From DATBLQ01 sp036555325 (GTDB taxonomy: Bacteria; Pseudomonadota; Alphaproteobacteria; Rhizobiales; Aestuariivirgaceae), in NCBI GenBank assembly GCA_036555325.1, contig DATBLQ010000037.1:1-64000 (forward strand): 64,000 nt of DNA, given 5' to 3'. Positions 35,028 to 43,332 of this stretch are shown piece after piece. Numbering within the stretch: position 1 is the stretch's first letter; each line of letters starts with the position of its first letter. The notes beneath the pieces are model-generated. The model had not been told where the DNA came from. It saw only the letters and a list, made by a program, of their open reading frames with translations, and did not search any database. The translations under genes and the position numbers were made by a program.

Positions 35028-35804
35028 CTAATCCATTCTCACGCCACCCGTGACGTTGAGAGATTCCCCGGTTACGAACTTCGCAAGATCGGAAGCAAGA
35101 AAGAGAACCGCAGCAGCTACATCCTCGGGCTCCTCGAGCCGGCCCAGCGGGGTCTGTGCAATGTAGTCGCCCACGACTTCGGCCGCCGAAACGCTTCTCA
35201 GTTGCGCCTCCCACTCAACCTCTCGCGCCTGCATCGCTGTGCGCACGAATCCCGGACAAACGCAGTTTACCCTGATACCCTTGTGCGCAACTTCGCGCGC
35301 CAAGGCCTGGGTGAATCCAACCACCGCGAATTTGCTGGCGGAGTAATGAGCAAGCCACGGCGCACCCCACTTTCCAGCGAGAGATGCCGTATTGACGATC
35401 GTGCCTGAATTCGCAGTTGACAGAAAATGGCGCACGGCTGTTTGGTTCGTCAGGAACACCCCCCGCGCATTGACGTCGAAGTTATGGTTCCAATCCTCGT
35501 CGGTAAGATCGACGACGAGCTTCATGGAAGAGACGCCGGCGTTGGCGCATAGAATGTCGTAGCCGCCAAAATCCGCTGCGATTTTGGCAAAACACTCCTC
35601 AACGCTGGCTCGCTTGCTCACATCGATCGGGAACCATTGACACTCCCTGTCGATTTCCCTTGCTGCGCTGGCGGCGGCTGCCTCGTTCAAGTCGGCGATC
35701 GCCACCCTGGCACCATTGGTCGCGAGTGCCTGCGAGATGGCCAGACCAATTCCGCTTGCGCCTCCGGTAACGATCGCGCGCTTGTTCTGAAGGCCGGGGA
35801 GCAT
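35028..35804 (-). CDS. Short-chain dehydrogenase/reductase
   Basis: A classical 258-residue SDR: AIVTGGASGIGLAIS, DLNEA (Asp after beta-2 favours NAD), CANAGVS, NTASLAGKWG and YSASKFAVV with intact Ser-Tyr-Lys. The first gene of the importer/kinase operon, it probably oxidises a sugar or polyol brought in by the transporter. It diverges from the creatininase-family gene across 143 bp that contains a 13-bp dyad. Confidence 0.9.
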   Translation of the reverse strand: MLPGLQNKRAIVTGGASGIGLAISQALATNGARVAIADLNEAAAASAAREIDRECQWFPIDVSKRASVEECFAKIAADFGGYDILCANAGVSSMKLVVDLTDEDWNHNFDVNARGVFLTNQTAVRHFLSTANSGTIVNTASLAGKWGAPWLAHYSASKFAVVGFTQALAREVAHKGIRVNCVCPGFVRTAMQAREVEWEAQLRSVSAAEVVGDYIAQTPLGRLEEPEDVAAAVLFLASDLAKFVTGESLNVTGGVRMD

Positions 35805-35901
35805 TTAAAGCCTTGATAATCTGCTGAGTTGTTGATCTTATTCACAAACTCATCCTTACAGCAATACGGCTGAATGTTGCTTTCTCTGCTTGATCCAAAT
35901 T

Positions 35902-35914
35902 TGCAACGGTTGCA
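35902..35914. promoter_or_regulatory. 13-bp dyad in divergent promoter region
   Basis: TGCAAC and GTTGCA around a single G form a perfect dyad, 33 bp before the creatininase-family start and about 98 bp before the SDR start. It resembles sites of sugar-operon repressors in half-site sequence. No cognate regulator lies next to it. Confidence 0.35.
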
Positions 35915-35947
35915 TGGCCATCATTTCTCCAGCCAGGCGAGGGTGCC

Positions 35948-36700
35948 ATGCGTTATGAGCTGATGCTGCCGCACCAGATTCGCACCGCGATTGGCGAGCG
36001 CTGGCCGGTCGTTCTACCCGTCGGGGTGCTTGAGTATCACGGCGAGCACATGGCCGTCGGCATGGACACACTGGCGGTGATCAAGATACTGGAGATGCTC
36101 GAACGCGAGATGGAGTTGGTTATTTTGCCCCCCTTCTACTATGGCGCAAGCAGCTATGCGGTCGAGCCTCCGGAAGGTAGCGGTTCGCTGCATGTGAACG
36201 CCGAACGGGTTTTTCCCTTGGCCCAAGATCTGTTCGCCGCACTTCTGCGCATCGGCTTTAGAAACATCCATTTCGTCATCCATCATCAAACTGAAAACTT
36301 TGCCGCCGGTATGCCTACCGACCTGGCATTTAAGTTCGCTGCACGCCAAGCCATCTTCGCGTTCCTCGAAAGGGAACGTGGCGAGGGGTGGTGGGGCAGC
36401 GATCAAATGGCAGATTACTATGCTCAGCAGTCAACCGGTGACGATCCCTTCAACTGGATCAAGGGGCATCCGTTGATGACGCCCGAGATTATTCGGAAAT
36501 ATCCGTTCGACCATGCCGGCCAGGGCGAGACTTCGCTTTTGCTTGCCTTGTGCCCGGAAGGTGTCGATATGACCAAGCTCTCTCCGCAGAAATGGTATAC
36601 TCGAAGCGCCAAGGATGCCTCCCCGAATTTCGGCGCCAAGGCCCGCGACCTCATCATTCAGCACTTGCGCGAGGTGCTTGGGCCAAGCTCAAAGGGATGA
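35948..36700 (+). CDS. Creatininase-family metal hydrolase
   Basis: A 250-residue member of the creatininase fold, which hydrolyses amides (creatinine, formamides) or takes part in cofactor and sugar pathways. Metal ligands are visible in VLEYHGEHMAVGMD (Glu29, His31, Asp40). The second His/Glu pair reads HHQTEN, one residue longer between His and Glu than the usual H-x-E. A GAGG site precedes the ATG. The gene is convergent with, and 6 bp from, the permease at 36707, and flanked on both sides by sugar importers, so creatinine is not a safe guess for the substrate. Confidence 0.83.
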   Translation: MRYELMLPHQIRTAIGERWPVVLPVGVLEYHGEHMAVGMDTLAVIKILEMLEREMELVILPPFYYGASSYAVEPPEGSGSLHVNAERVFPLAQDLFAALLRIGFRNIHFVIHHQTENFAAGMPTDLAFKFAARQAIFAFLERERGEGWWGSDQMADYYAQQSTGDDPFNWIKGHPLMTPEIIRKYPFDHAGQGETSLLLALCPEGVDMTKLSPQKWYTRSAKDASPNFGAKARDLIIQHLREVLGPSSKG

Positions 36701-36706
36701 GGAGAC

Positions 36707-37633
36707 CTATTTGACCGCCCCTGCCGTCAGTCCTTTGACGATATAGCGCTCCAGGAAAATCCCGATCACCAAGAGCGGAGCGATGGCCGCGGTTGACAGC
36801 GCTGCCATGGCCCACCAGGCAATGCCCTGCGATCCGGTCTGGCTGGCCACCATGACCGGCAGCGTTTTTGCATTCGTACTCGTCAGCAGCGCGGCGAAGA
36901 AATACTCATTCCAGCACAGCACAATCGATAGGATGAACGCGGCCACCATCCCCGGAAGGGCTATCGGTAGCACGATGCGCAGGAAAGCTCCCCATACCGA
37001 ACACCCATCGACCAGCGCTGCTTGTTCAAGCTCGATTGGCACTGTGTCGAACTGATCTCGCATGATCCAGATTACGATAGGGAGCACCATCAGCGTATAG
37101 ACCAGGATCAGCCCTATCCGGCTGTCGAGCAATGCGAGCTCCTTGTAAAGGACAAGGAACGGCATGGCCAGGACGACCGGAGGCAAGATGAGTTGCGACA
37201 AGAAGAAAAACGCGATGTCCTTGTTGCGCCAAGGCCCGAATCTATACTCGAATCGACTAAGCCCATAGGCGGCAAGCGACCCAATCACCACCGCCACTGT
37301 TGCCGCCCCTATTGACGCGATGATGCTGTTCTCGAAGCGCTTCAAGAATTCCGCCCGCACGGTTGATGTCCGTCCGATCGTGTCGGGCGATAGTCCGAGC
37401 GAGCGCCACCCTTTCCAATCAGGCTTAAAATCAACCCACGGAATGAGATGTCCCTGGGTAACGTTCACGGCGGTCTTGAACGAGGTGGTGAACGTCCAAT
37501 AAATCGGAAAAAGTGAAACAAACGTCCACAAAAGCAAGGCGCCGTATATCAGCACCCGGCCCGAAACGCGTCGCACCTGACGCACCGTTTGCTGCTCACG
37601 GATTGAGTCGGATACTACTGCGTATGTCGTCAA
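36707..37633 (-). CDS. CUT1 sugar ABC permease, MalG type
   Basis: A 308-residue permease with the EAA-loop segment EQAALVDGCSVWGAFLRIVL and six spans. The start is TTG at 37633, supported by GGAG 8 bases upstream; no ATG is close. It is the last gene of this operon, 18 bp after the MalF-type permease. Confidence 0.88.
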   Translation of the reverse strand: MTTYAVVSDSIREQQTVRQVRRVSGRVLIYGALLLWTFVSLFPIYWTFTTSFKTAVNVTQGHLIPWVDFKPDWKGWRSLGLSPDTIGRTSTVRAEFLKRFENSIIASIGAATVAVVIGSLAAYGLSRFEYRFGPWRNKDIAFFFLSQLILPPVVLAMPFLVLYKELALLDSRIGLILVYTLMVLPIVIWIMRDQFDTVPIELEQAALVDGCSVWGAFLRIVLPIALPGMVAAFILSIVLCWNEYFFAALLTSTNAKTLPVMVASQTGSQGIAWWAMAALSTAAIAPLLVIGIFLERYIVKGLTAGAVK

Positions 37634-37651
37634 CGCACGAACTCCATCGCC

Positions 37652-38770
37652 TCACGTCACCTTTCGCATCCAGCGGCTCACCAAATGGAGCATCAACATC
37701 ACAAAGAGAATGATGAGCACCAAGTAGAACTCGGCAAGCATCGTGCCGTATCCGACGTTCGAACGATCCCGATATTCGCGGAATATGAAACTCGACACTG
37801 TATCGGTAGCCCCACCTGGGCCGCCAGCGGTCACGTTGATCACGATATCGGCAAGCTTGAGTTGGAAAATGATCTTGAGCACGATCGCGGTGACGCTCAC
37901 CGGCAACATCAGCGGAAACGTGATCTGCCAAAACGATTGCCACGGAGAAGCACCATCGACTTTCGCCGCGTCGGATATTTCCTTTGGTAACGCCTGCAAG
38001 CCGGCAAGCAGCAGTATCATGATAAAAGGTATCCAGACCCATGAATCCATGGCAACGATGCTTAGCCGGGCCACCCACGGTGCGGTAAAGAACGCTGGAC
38101 TATCCCAACCGAGAACCCGTGCGAGAGTGGCTGCCGGACCGTATCGATATTCCATCAGCGACTTTCCGATCATCCAGCTCACCGCAACCGGGCTCAACAT
38201 GAACGGCAAGAGGAAGGCAACCCGGAAAAATTTGCGGGCCCGAATCTCGGCATTCAGCAGCAGGGCGAGACCAAAGGCGATTGCATATTGAACGAACACC
38301 GCCAGCACGTAGTAGATCATGTTGCGCAGCGCATTCCAGTAGTAGGGGTCACTGATGAGTGCCCTGACGTTATCTAGGCCGCTGAATCGACGGCCAGTGA
38401 GCGAGCTGAGGTTCCAATCCGTGAAGGCGATATAGAGCCCGAAGAACGTTGGGAAGACCACCATCACAATGGTGAATAGCAGCGCCGGCAGGAGGAAGAC
38501 CGCACGATGCCCCGCCTCGCCTCGGATCAATATCTGTCCCACTCCAAGGGCCACTGCCCAGACAACGTAGGCGTAGAGAACCGGACGCCAGTTGGCGAAC
38601 CCTGTTGAAGTTACGCCGGTCGCATACAGGAGCTGATAGAGCGCAAGCGCCACCAGCCCGAAGGAAGCAGCTGCAATGATGCTGCGTCCCGCGCCCCTAC
38701 GGCCCGCCCAAGAGCCGCGCCCTGCCGCGCCGATTTCCTGTATTCCTGCGAGTGGTGACGAACTCTGCAT
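37652..38770 (-). CDS. CUT1 sugar ABC permease, MalF type
   Basis: A 372-residue permease, larger than usual because two extra N-terminal membrane segments (ASFGLVALALYQLLYATGV and LYAYVVWAVALGVGQILI) precede the standard six. The contact loop is DAAKVDGASPWQSFWQITFP. No ribosome site is obvious at the ATG. A stable hairpin lies in the 101-bp gap to the binding-protein gene upstream. Confidence 0.88.
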   Translation of the reverse strand: MQSSSPLAGIQEIGAAGRGSWAGRRGAGRSIIAAASFGLVALALYQLLYATGVTSTGFANWRPVLYAYVVWAVALGVGQILIRGEAGHRAVFLLPALLFTIVMVVFPTFFGLYIAFTDWNLSSLTGRRFSGLDNVRALISDPYYWNALRNMIYYVLAVFVQYAIAFGLALLLNAEIRARKFFRVAFLLPFMLSPVAVSWMIGKSLMEYRYGPAATLARVLGWDSPAFFTAPWVARLSIVAMDSWVWIPFIMILLLAGLQALPKEISDAAKVDGASPWQSFWQITFPLMLPVSVTAIVLKIIFQLKLADIVINVTAGGPGGATDTVSSFIFREYRDRSNVGYGTMLAEFYLVLIILFVMLMLHLVSRWMRKVT

Positions 38771-38804
38771 TTAGATCCGACTGGCAGGTCCTCGACAAAA
38801 CGCT

Positions 38805-38840
38805 TTCGGCTGGTAGCACGATGATGCACCACCAGCCGAA
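38805..38840 (-). terminator. Hairpin between binding-protein and permease genes
   Basis: Perfect 10-bp arms TTCGGCTGGT (38805-38814) and ACCAGCCGAA (38831-38840) with a 16-base loop, about 32 bp past the binding-protein stop. No T run follows. It may set the binding protein above the permeases by partial termination or 3' protection. Confidence 0.55.
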
Positions 38841-38871
38841 GTTATAGTCAATCTACACCCCCAGCAGAAGC

Positions 38872-40524
38872 CTACATGCCCAGCGAGGCCTTGTAGAGTT
38901 TGATCTGATTGTCGCGGCCGATTTGGTCAGTAATTTTCTCCCAGGCCGCAGCGATCCTGTCGGCTCCCGTCTGTGCATCGGACCCGCCAGCGAAGATCTT
39001 CGCTAGCTCGTCCTCGGCGACGCTGTAGTACTGGAAGATGCCGGGAATCCGGGGCTCGATTGCGGCGTTCGGATGGTTGTAGGAGTTCGCTTCCGAGTTT
39101 AGATAAGAGGTAATGAACGCCTCGTCATATCCTGCAGCCACCCACTCCGGAATGTTGAAATGGCTGTTCCGATAGGGCTGGAACCCTGACGGATAGGCCG
39201 CCATCCACAGCGAGATGTCCTTGCCGCCGAGATGGGCCGCAGCACTCCATGCCGCCTTCTGCTTCTTCGGATCACTGTCGACCCGCGCCATGACGTAAAT
39301 GCCCCATCCGATATAGGCCATGTTAGGTGCATAATTCGGCCCACTCGGCAGCTTGTCCCATTGACCGGTCTTTGCGTTATAAACATCTTCCGAACCGGGA
39401 AGGATGTCGAAACCGCACACATCGCCAATGACCGAGGCATCGTTGGTCTTTGCATTCGACCCGATGTCCCCCCACCAGCTCAGCATCGATCCGGTTCCCG
39501 CCAGAAATTGCTGGAATCCGGTTGTGCCGGGGTCCGCATTGAGCTGATCTGCCGGTTCATAGGGTAGCGCGTCGATCACGTCCTGTATTGCCCTCACCCA
39601 GGCCGGATTGTTGACGCGCGGCTTCATAGTATCGACATCGAACAGCCACGTCTTGTCGTCTGGGTGCTTGGCATAGGCGGTGGCGCGGCTACCCAGAAAA
39701 TAAAAGCCGAATCCACCCCACCCCTTGGGAGGATCAAGATAGCCATAGACGTCCTGGCCGTTGAATTTCTTCCCCTTCAGGAATTTCGTGACGGCCTGAA
39801 CCTGTTGCCATGTCTTCGGAACCGCCCATTCCCCTTGCCCGCCTTCCTCCTTCCAGGCCTTCGCGAGGTCGGGATCGGAGAAGACGTCTGTCCGGTAGTT
39901 GAAGGTGTGACAGTCGCCGTCGATTGAGATGCGGTGGGTTTTTCCATTCCATGTTCCCACAGGAGGTTTAAGATAGCCGACATAGTCGTCCATCTCGATC
40001 TGCCCTTTCACCCAGTCGGGCATCTCCGACGCAAGCCCCTTACCGCATACGTCACCCTCCAGGGGTGCTCCCATTTCGAGAATGTCGAAGTCGACCGTAC
40101 CGGTCGCAATCGATTGCTGCAGGCGCGGATTGTAGTCGGCCTGCGACAGATCGATCCAGGTGATCTTCGCTCCGGTATACGCCTCCCAAGGTTTCAGGAA
40201 TCCGCGGAACAGGAGATTATGCAGGTTCTGATTGTTGATGCCCATGAATGTGAGCTCGACACCGCTGAACTCACCCTGTTGCACATTCGCTTTGGTCGGG
40301 CCAAGGCATAACTCACCCACCTGCTGCCAGTCGGCATCCGTGGGCTGACCCTTTCCAACGCCGGGAACCTGCAGAATCTGTGTGCGCAGGTTGTCCTGCG
40401 CCCAAGTCGCTTTGGAGAAAGTGCCGAGCACGCCTGTCGCGCTCAAGGCAGAGGCTGCGGCTGCCCCTTTCAATACGCTGCGGCGGCTCAAGCTGACAAG
40501 CCGATCATACACATGTGTTTTCAC
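38872..40524 (-). CDS. Tat-exported CUT1-type ABC binding protein
   Basis: A 550-residue binding protein, long for the family, with a twin-arginine signal (SRRSVLKGAAAASALSATGV, cleaved near TWAQ). WIDLSQADYNPRLQQSIATG and the SGFQPYRNSHF region are typical of large sugar-binding proteins. The start is GTG at 40524 with GGAGG 7 bases upstream. It follows the FucU-like and ATPase genes after a 257-bp gap with its own promoter candidate. Confidence 0.87.
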   Translation of the reverse strand: MKTHVYDRLVSLSRRSVLKGAAAASALSATGVLGTFSKATWAQDNLRTQILQVPGVGKGQPTDADWQQVGELCLGPTKANVQQGEFSGVELTFMGINNQNLHNLLFRGFLKPWEAYTGAKITWIDLSQADYNPRLQQSIATGTVDFDILEMGAPLEGDVCGKGLASEMPDWVKGQIEMDDYVGYLKPPVGTWNGKTHRISIDGDCHTFNYRTDVFSDPDLAKAWKEEGGQGEWAVPKTWQQVQAVTKFLKGKKFNGQDVYGYLDPPKGWGGFGFYFLGSRATAYAKHPDDKTWLFDVDTMKPRVNNPAWVRAIQDVIDALPYEPADQLNADPGTTGFQQFLAGTGSMLSWWGDIGSNAKTNDASVIGDVCGFDILPGSEDVYNAKTGQWDKLPSGPNYAPNMAYIGWGIYVMARVDSDPKKQKAAWSAAAHLGGKDISLWMAAYPSGFQPYRNSHFNIPEWVAAGYDEAFITSYLNSEANSYNHPNAAIEPRIPGIFQYYSVAEDELAKIFAGGSDAQTGADRIAAAWEKITDQIGRDNQIKLYKASLGM

Positions 40525-40692
40525 TGCAAAACCTCCCTTTGATCCTTGCTTCAGTGCTTCCGCACCGTGGAATTTGTTAATCTGTTCAGGAGCGTCTGGT
40601 CACGAAACCGCTGATGAGGGAAACAAGCCTCGCAATCGTCCGTGGAGCTCCGTCCTTGGTGATGCATTTTCGAAAGGTGGCGAAGGCACTTG

Positions 40693-40720
40693 AGTATGCA
40701 GCAGCCTCAGGCGTTGTCAA
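40693..40720 (-). promoter_or_regulatory. Promoter candidate for the Tat binding-protein gene
   Basis: On the minus strand TTGACA (40720-40715), 16 bases, then CATACT (40698-40693). This is a perfect -35 with a fair -10, about 170 bp before the GTG start. It would let the binding protein and permeases be expressed apart from the upstream ATPase and mutarotase genes. Confidence 0.35.
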
Positions 40721-40781
40721 TAAAGGCACGGGGTCTTGAGCGGCGATTTGGAACAGGGTCACGCCGGAGCAGACGATCAAT

Positions 40782-41231
40782 CTAGTCTGGCGGGACGACG
40801 CCCTTCTTGAACACGAAACATCCGTAGAAGCGTCGCTCTCCCGTTTGGACAACACAATATGCCTTCTTCGCCTGAACGTAAAAAGCCATGCGTTCAATGG
40901 AGCCCATTGGCCAAGCACGTCCCTCAGCGGCGTCGATCTCCTTTTGGACTTCAACCTGAACCTGCGGGATTTCGTTCGGTTTGCCGACGACTTCCATGCG
41001 CAGTGCGGGTTTATCGACGAAACTGTCCAGCGGCATGAGGGAAAGTACGGCACGGGCCGCCCGTGGAGCGCTTACACCATCAAGGTGCAGCAACCGTCCC
41101 ATAACGGTTTGTCGGGCAACGGAATCGGCGGGAAAGTTGGTATCGCAGATCACCAGCTCGTCTCCGTGTCCCATGGCCCGTAGGGCGTAGAGCACGTCGG
41201 CATTAAGTATCGGATCGATCGATTTCAACAT
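40782..41231 (-). CDS. fucU: RbsD/FucU-family sugar mutarotase
   Basis: A 149-residue protein close to FucU, which interconverts alpha and beta anomers of L-fucose. MLKSIDPILNADVLYALRAM, GHGDELVICDTNFPADS, RMAFYVQAKKAYCVVQTGER and FYGCFVFKKGVV align well with E. coli FucU. GAGGGG precedes the ATG. It is 24 bp after the importer ATPase. Its presence indicates the cargo is a reducing hexose or 6-deoxyhexose used as a particular anomer. No fucose isomerase or kinase lies beside it. Confidence 0.88.
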   Translation of the reverse strand: MLKSIDPILNADVLYALRAMGHGDELVICDTNFPADSVARQTVMGRLLHLDGVSAPRAARAVLSLMPLDSFVDKPALRMEVVGKPNEIPQVQVEVQKEIDAAEGRAWPMGSIERMAFYVQAKKAYCVVQTGERRFYGCFVFKKGVVPPD

Positions 41232-41255
41232 CCGCCCCTCTCCATCGTGGTTAGT

Positions 41256-42320
41256 CTAGTTCAGACGCTGCCCTGTTGCCGCATCGAAGAGGTGCACCAG
41301 GGATGGGTTCGGCATCACCTGCAACAACTCTCCGGGGTTCGCTCGGACCCGTTCCCGGAAGACGCCGACAATCTTGTGTTTTCCAAGCTTCGCGAAGACT
41401 TGGGTTTCTGAACCGGTCGGTTCAACCACCGAGACTTCCGCCTTCACTTCCTGGCCACCAAGCGAAAAATGCTCAGGCCTTATGCCATAAATGGCGGCAC
41501 GACCGTTGGCTTCGCCAGGCGCACCCGCCAATGGCAGGACAACCCCATCCTCGGTGACGAATGACGGCTTTCCGTTCAATTTCACGGTGCCTTTGATCAA
41601 ATTCATCGCCGGAGAGCCGATGAAACCTGCCACAAAGATATTCGCGGGCCGATCGTAGAGCTCCAGCGGAGACCCCGCTTGCTCGATCAATCCTTCGTTG
41701 AGAACGACGATACGATCCGCCATCGTCATCGCTTCCACCTGATCATGGGTTACGTAGACGGTGGTTGTTTTCAGCCGCTGGTGCAATTCCTTGATTTCAG
41801 CCCGCATTTGCACCCTGAGTTTGGCATCGAGGTTCGACAGCGGCTCGTCGAAAAGAAACACCTTCGGATCACGGACGATGGCTCGTCCCATTGCAACTCG
41901 TTGCCGCTGGCCGCCCGAAAGTTGGCGCGGATAACGGGAAAGGTAGGGCACGAGGTTCAATATTTCGGCCACGCGGCGGACACGCTTTTCGATTTCTGCC
42001 TTCGGCGCGTGCCGCAGTTTGAGTGAAAAGCCCATGTTCTCCGCGACTGTCTTATGAGGGTAGAGGGCGTAGGTTTGAAAGACCATGGCGATGTCACGGT
42101 CCTTGGGTGGTAGGTCGTTGACGACCCGTTCCCCGATCCGGATATCTCCCGAGGTGATTGGTTCAAGACCGGCGATCATGCGCAGAAGAGTTGATTTCCC
42201 GCAGCCCGATGGACCCACCAACGTTACAAATTGGCCGTCCGGAATCCCGATCGAGACGCCATGAATGACTTCCAGATTGCCGTAGTTTTTGCGGACGTCT
42301 ACGACGTCAACAGAGGCCAT
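41256..42320 (-). CDS. CUT1 sugar ABC ATPase, UgpC/MalK type
   Basis: A 354-residue ATPase: LVGPSGCGKSTLLRMIAGLE, LSGGQRQRVAMGRAI, FLFDEPLSNLDAKLR and THDQVEAMTMADR are intact, with a TOBE domain from about 235. It is the first gene of the unit that continues with the FucU-like mutarotase, the Tat binding protein and two permeases. Divergent from the DUF1194 gene, 240 bp away. Confidence 0.93.
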   Translation of the reverse strand: MASVDVVDVRKNYGNLEVIHGVSIGIPDGQFVTLVGPSGCGKSTLLRMIAGLEPITSGDIRIGERVVNDLPPKDRDIAMVFQTYALYPHKTVAENMGFSLKLRHAPKAEIEKRVRRVAEILNLVPYLSRYPRQLSGGQRQRVAMGRAIVRDPKVFLFDEPLSNLDAKLRVQMRAEIKELHQRLKTTTVYVTHDQVEAMTMADRIVVLNEGLIEQAGSPLELYDRPANIFVAGFIGSPAMNLIKGTVKLNGKPSFVTEDGVVLPLAGAPGEANGRAAIYGIRPEHFSLGGQEVKAEVSVVEPTGSETQVFAKLGKHKIVGVFRERVRANPGELLQVMPNPSLVHLFDAATGQRLN

Positions 42321-42560
42321 GTTGTTGCTCCACCCAATAAATTGCCTTGACCGAGAAGGTTATTGAATCGTGCGCCTGCGGTCGAGAGGCCTTCGCGAGT
42401 TTCTAGCAATAGCATGACTGGATGTTGGAAGGACCATGGAAAACCGCAAAAAGTCTGGAGGGAACAGCCACGTCAAGTCAAGGTGTTGGAATAGTTAGCA
42501 GTGTAAAGCAGACCTGGGCGCACTACTATTGCCCTAAGGCCAGCCGGAGATTGGTTAGTC

Positions 42561-43313
42561 GTGTCGATTTGTTTGAAGCTCAGAGCCGCCACCATTGCCG
42601 TTGCAGCAGTCCACTCGGCGGCCGTCGGGATCCCGTGCAGCGCCCAAACGCCGGCCGAGCTCGAACTGCTACTTGCCGTAGATGCATCCGGAAGCGTCAG
42701 CACGGCCGAGTTCGACCTCCAGGTTCAGGGCTTGGCCGCCGCTTTTCGGGATCCCGAAGTTGTCACTGCGATACGCAACTCTGGCCCGCATGGAGTAGCC
42801 GTCGCGCTGATGCAATGGTCGAGCCCCGGCCAGCAGGTAATCGCGGTTGATTGGTCGGTGCTTTCCGATCGCAAGTCTGCAGAGGTGATGGCATCCAAAA
42901 TAATCGCGGCGGGGCGGCTGATAATGGGGGAAACGGCCATAGATGCTGCTCTCAATTTCGCAACCGCACAGGTGCTGGGCAATGATTATTCCGGCGCACG
43001 GCTGGTTATCGATCTTTCGGGCGATGGTGCCACCAATTGGGGTGCCTCTCCCGACAAAACCCGCGACCGGGCGTTGGCGGCCGGCATTACAATCAACGGG
43101 CTTGCCATTGAGAATGAGCAGTCCGACCTCGGCCGCTACTATCAAGACCACATCGTTGGCGGCCCCGGCGCTTTCGTTATCACCGCTACAGATTATGCCG
43201 ATTTCGCCCGAGCGATGCGGCTCAAGTTGATACGGGAATTGGGAGGCAAGGTGGCCGCCTACACGTCATCGAGCCGGCAGGAACAGAGCAAGCTTTATGC
43301 CACCAACGATTGA
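42561..43313 (+). CDS. DUF1194 secreted VWA-like protein
   Basis: A 250-residue exported protein of the DUF1194 family with a von Willebrand A-like fold. LLLAVDASGSVS is the MIDAS metal-ion site (DxSxS), and LVIDLSGDGATNWG and TINGLAIEN complete the fold. A signal peptide spans about 1-29. The start is GTG at 42561; TTG 42573 is an alternative. It is 19 bp from the ornithine cyclodeaminase-family gene downstream, so co-transcription is likely, though the shared role is unknown. Confidence 0.83.
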   Translation: MSICLKLRAATIAVAAVHSAAVGIPCSAQTPAELELLLAVDASGSVSTAEFDLQVQGLAAAFRDPEVVTAIRNSGPHGVAVALMQWSSPGQQVIAVDWSVLSDRKSAEVMASKIIAAGRLIMGETAIDAALNFATAQVLGNDYSGARLVIDLSGDGATNWGASPDKTRDRALAAGITINGLAIENEQSDLGRYYQDHIVGGPGAFVITATDYADFARAMRLKLIRELGGKVAAYTSSSRQEQSKLYATND

Positions 43314-43332
43314 TGCACACGGAGGGAGCGCT

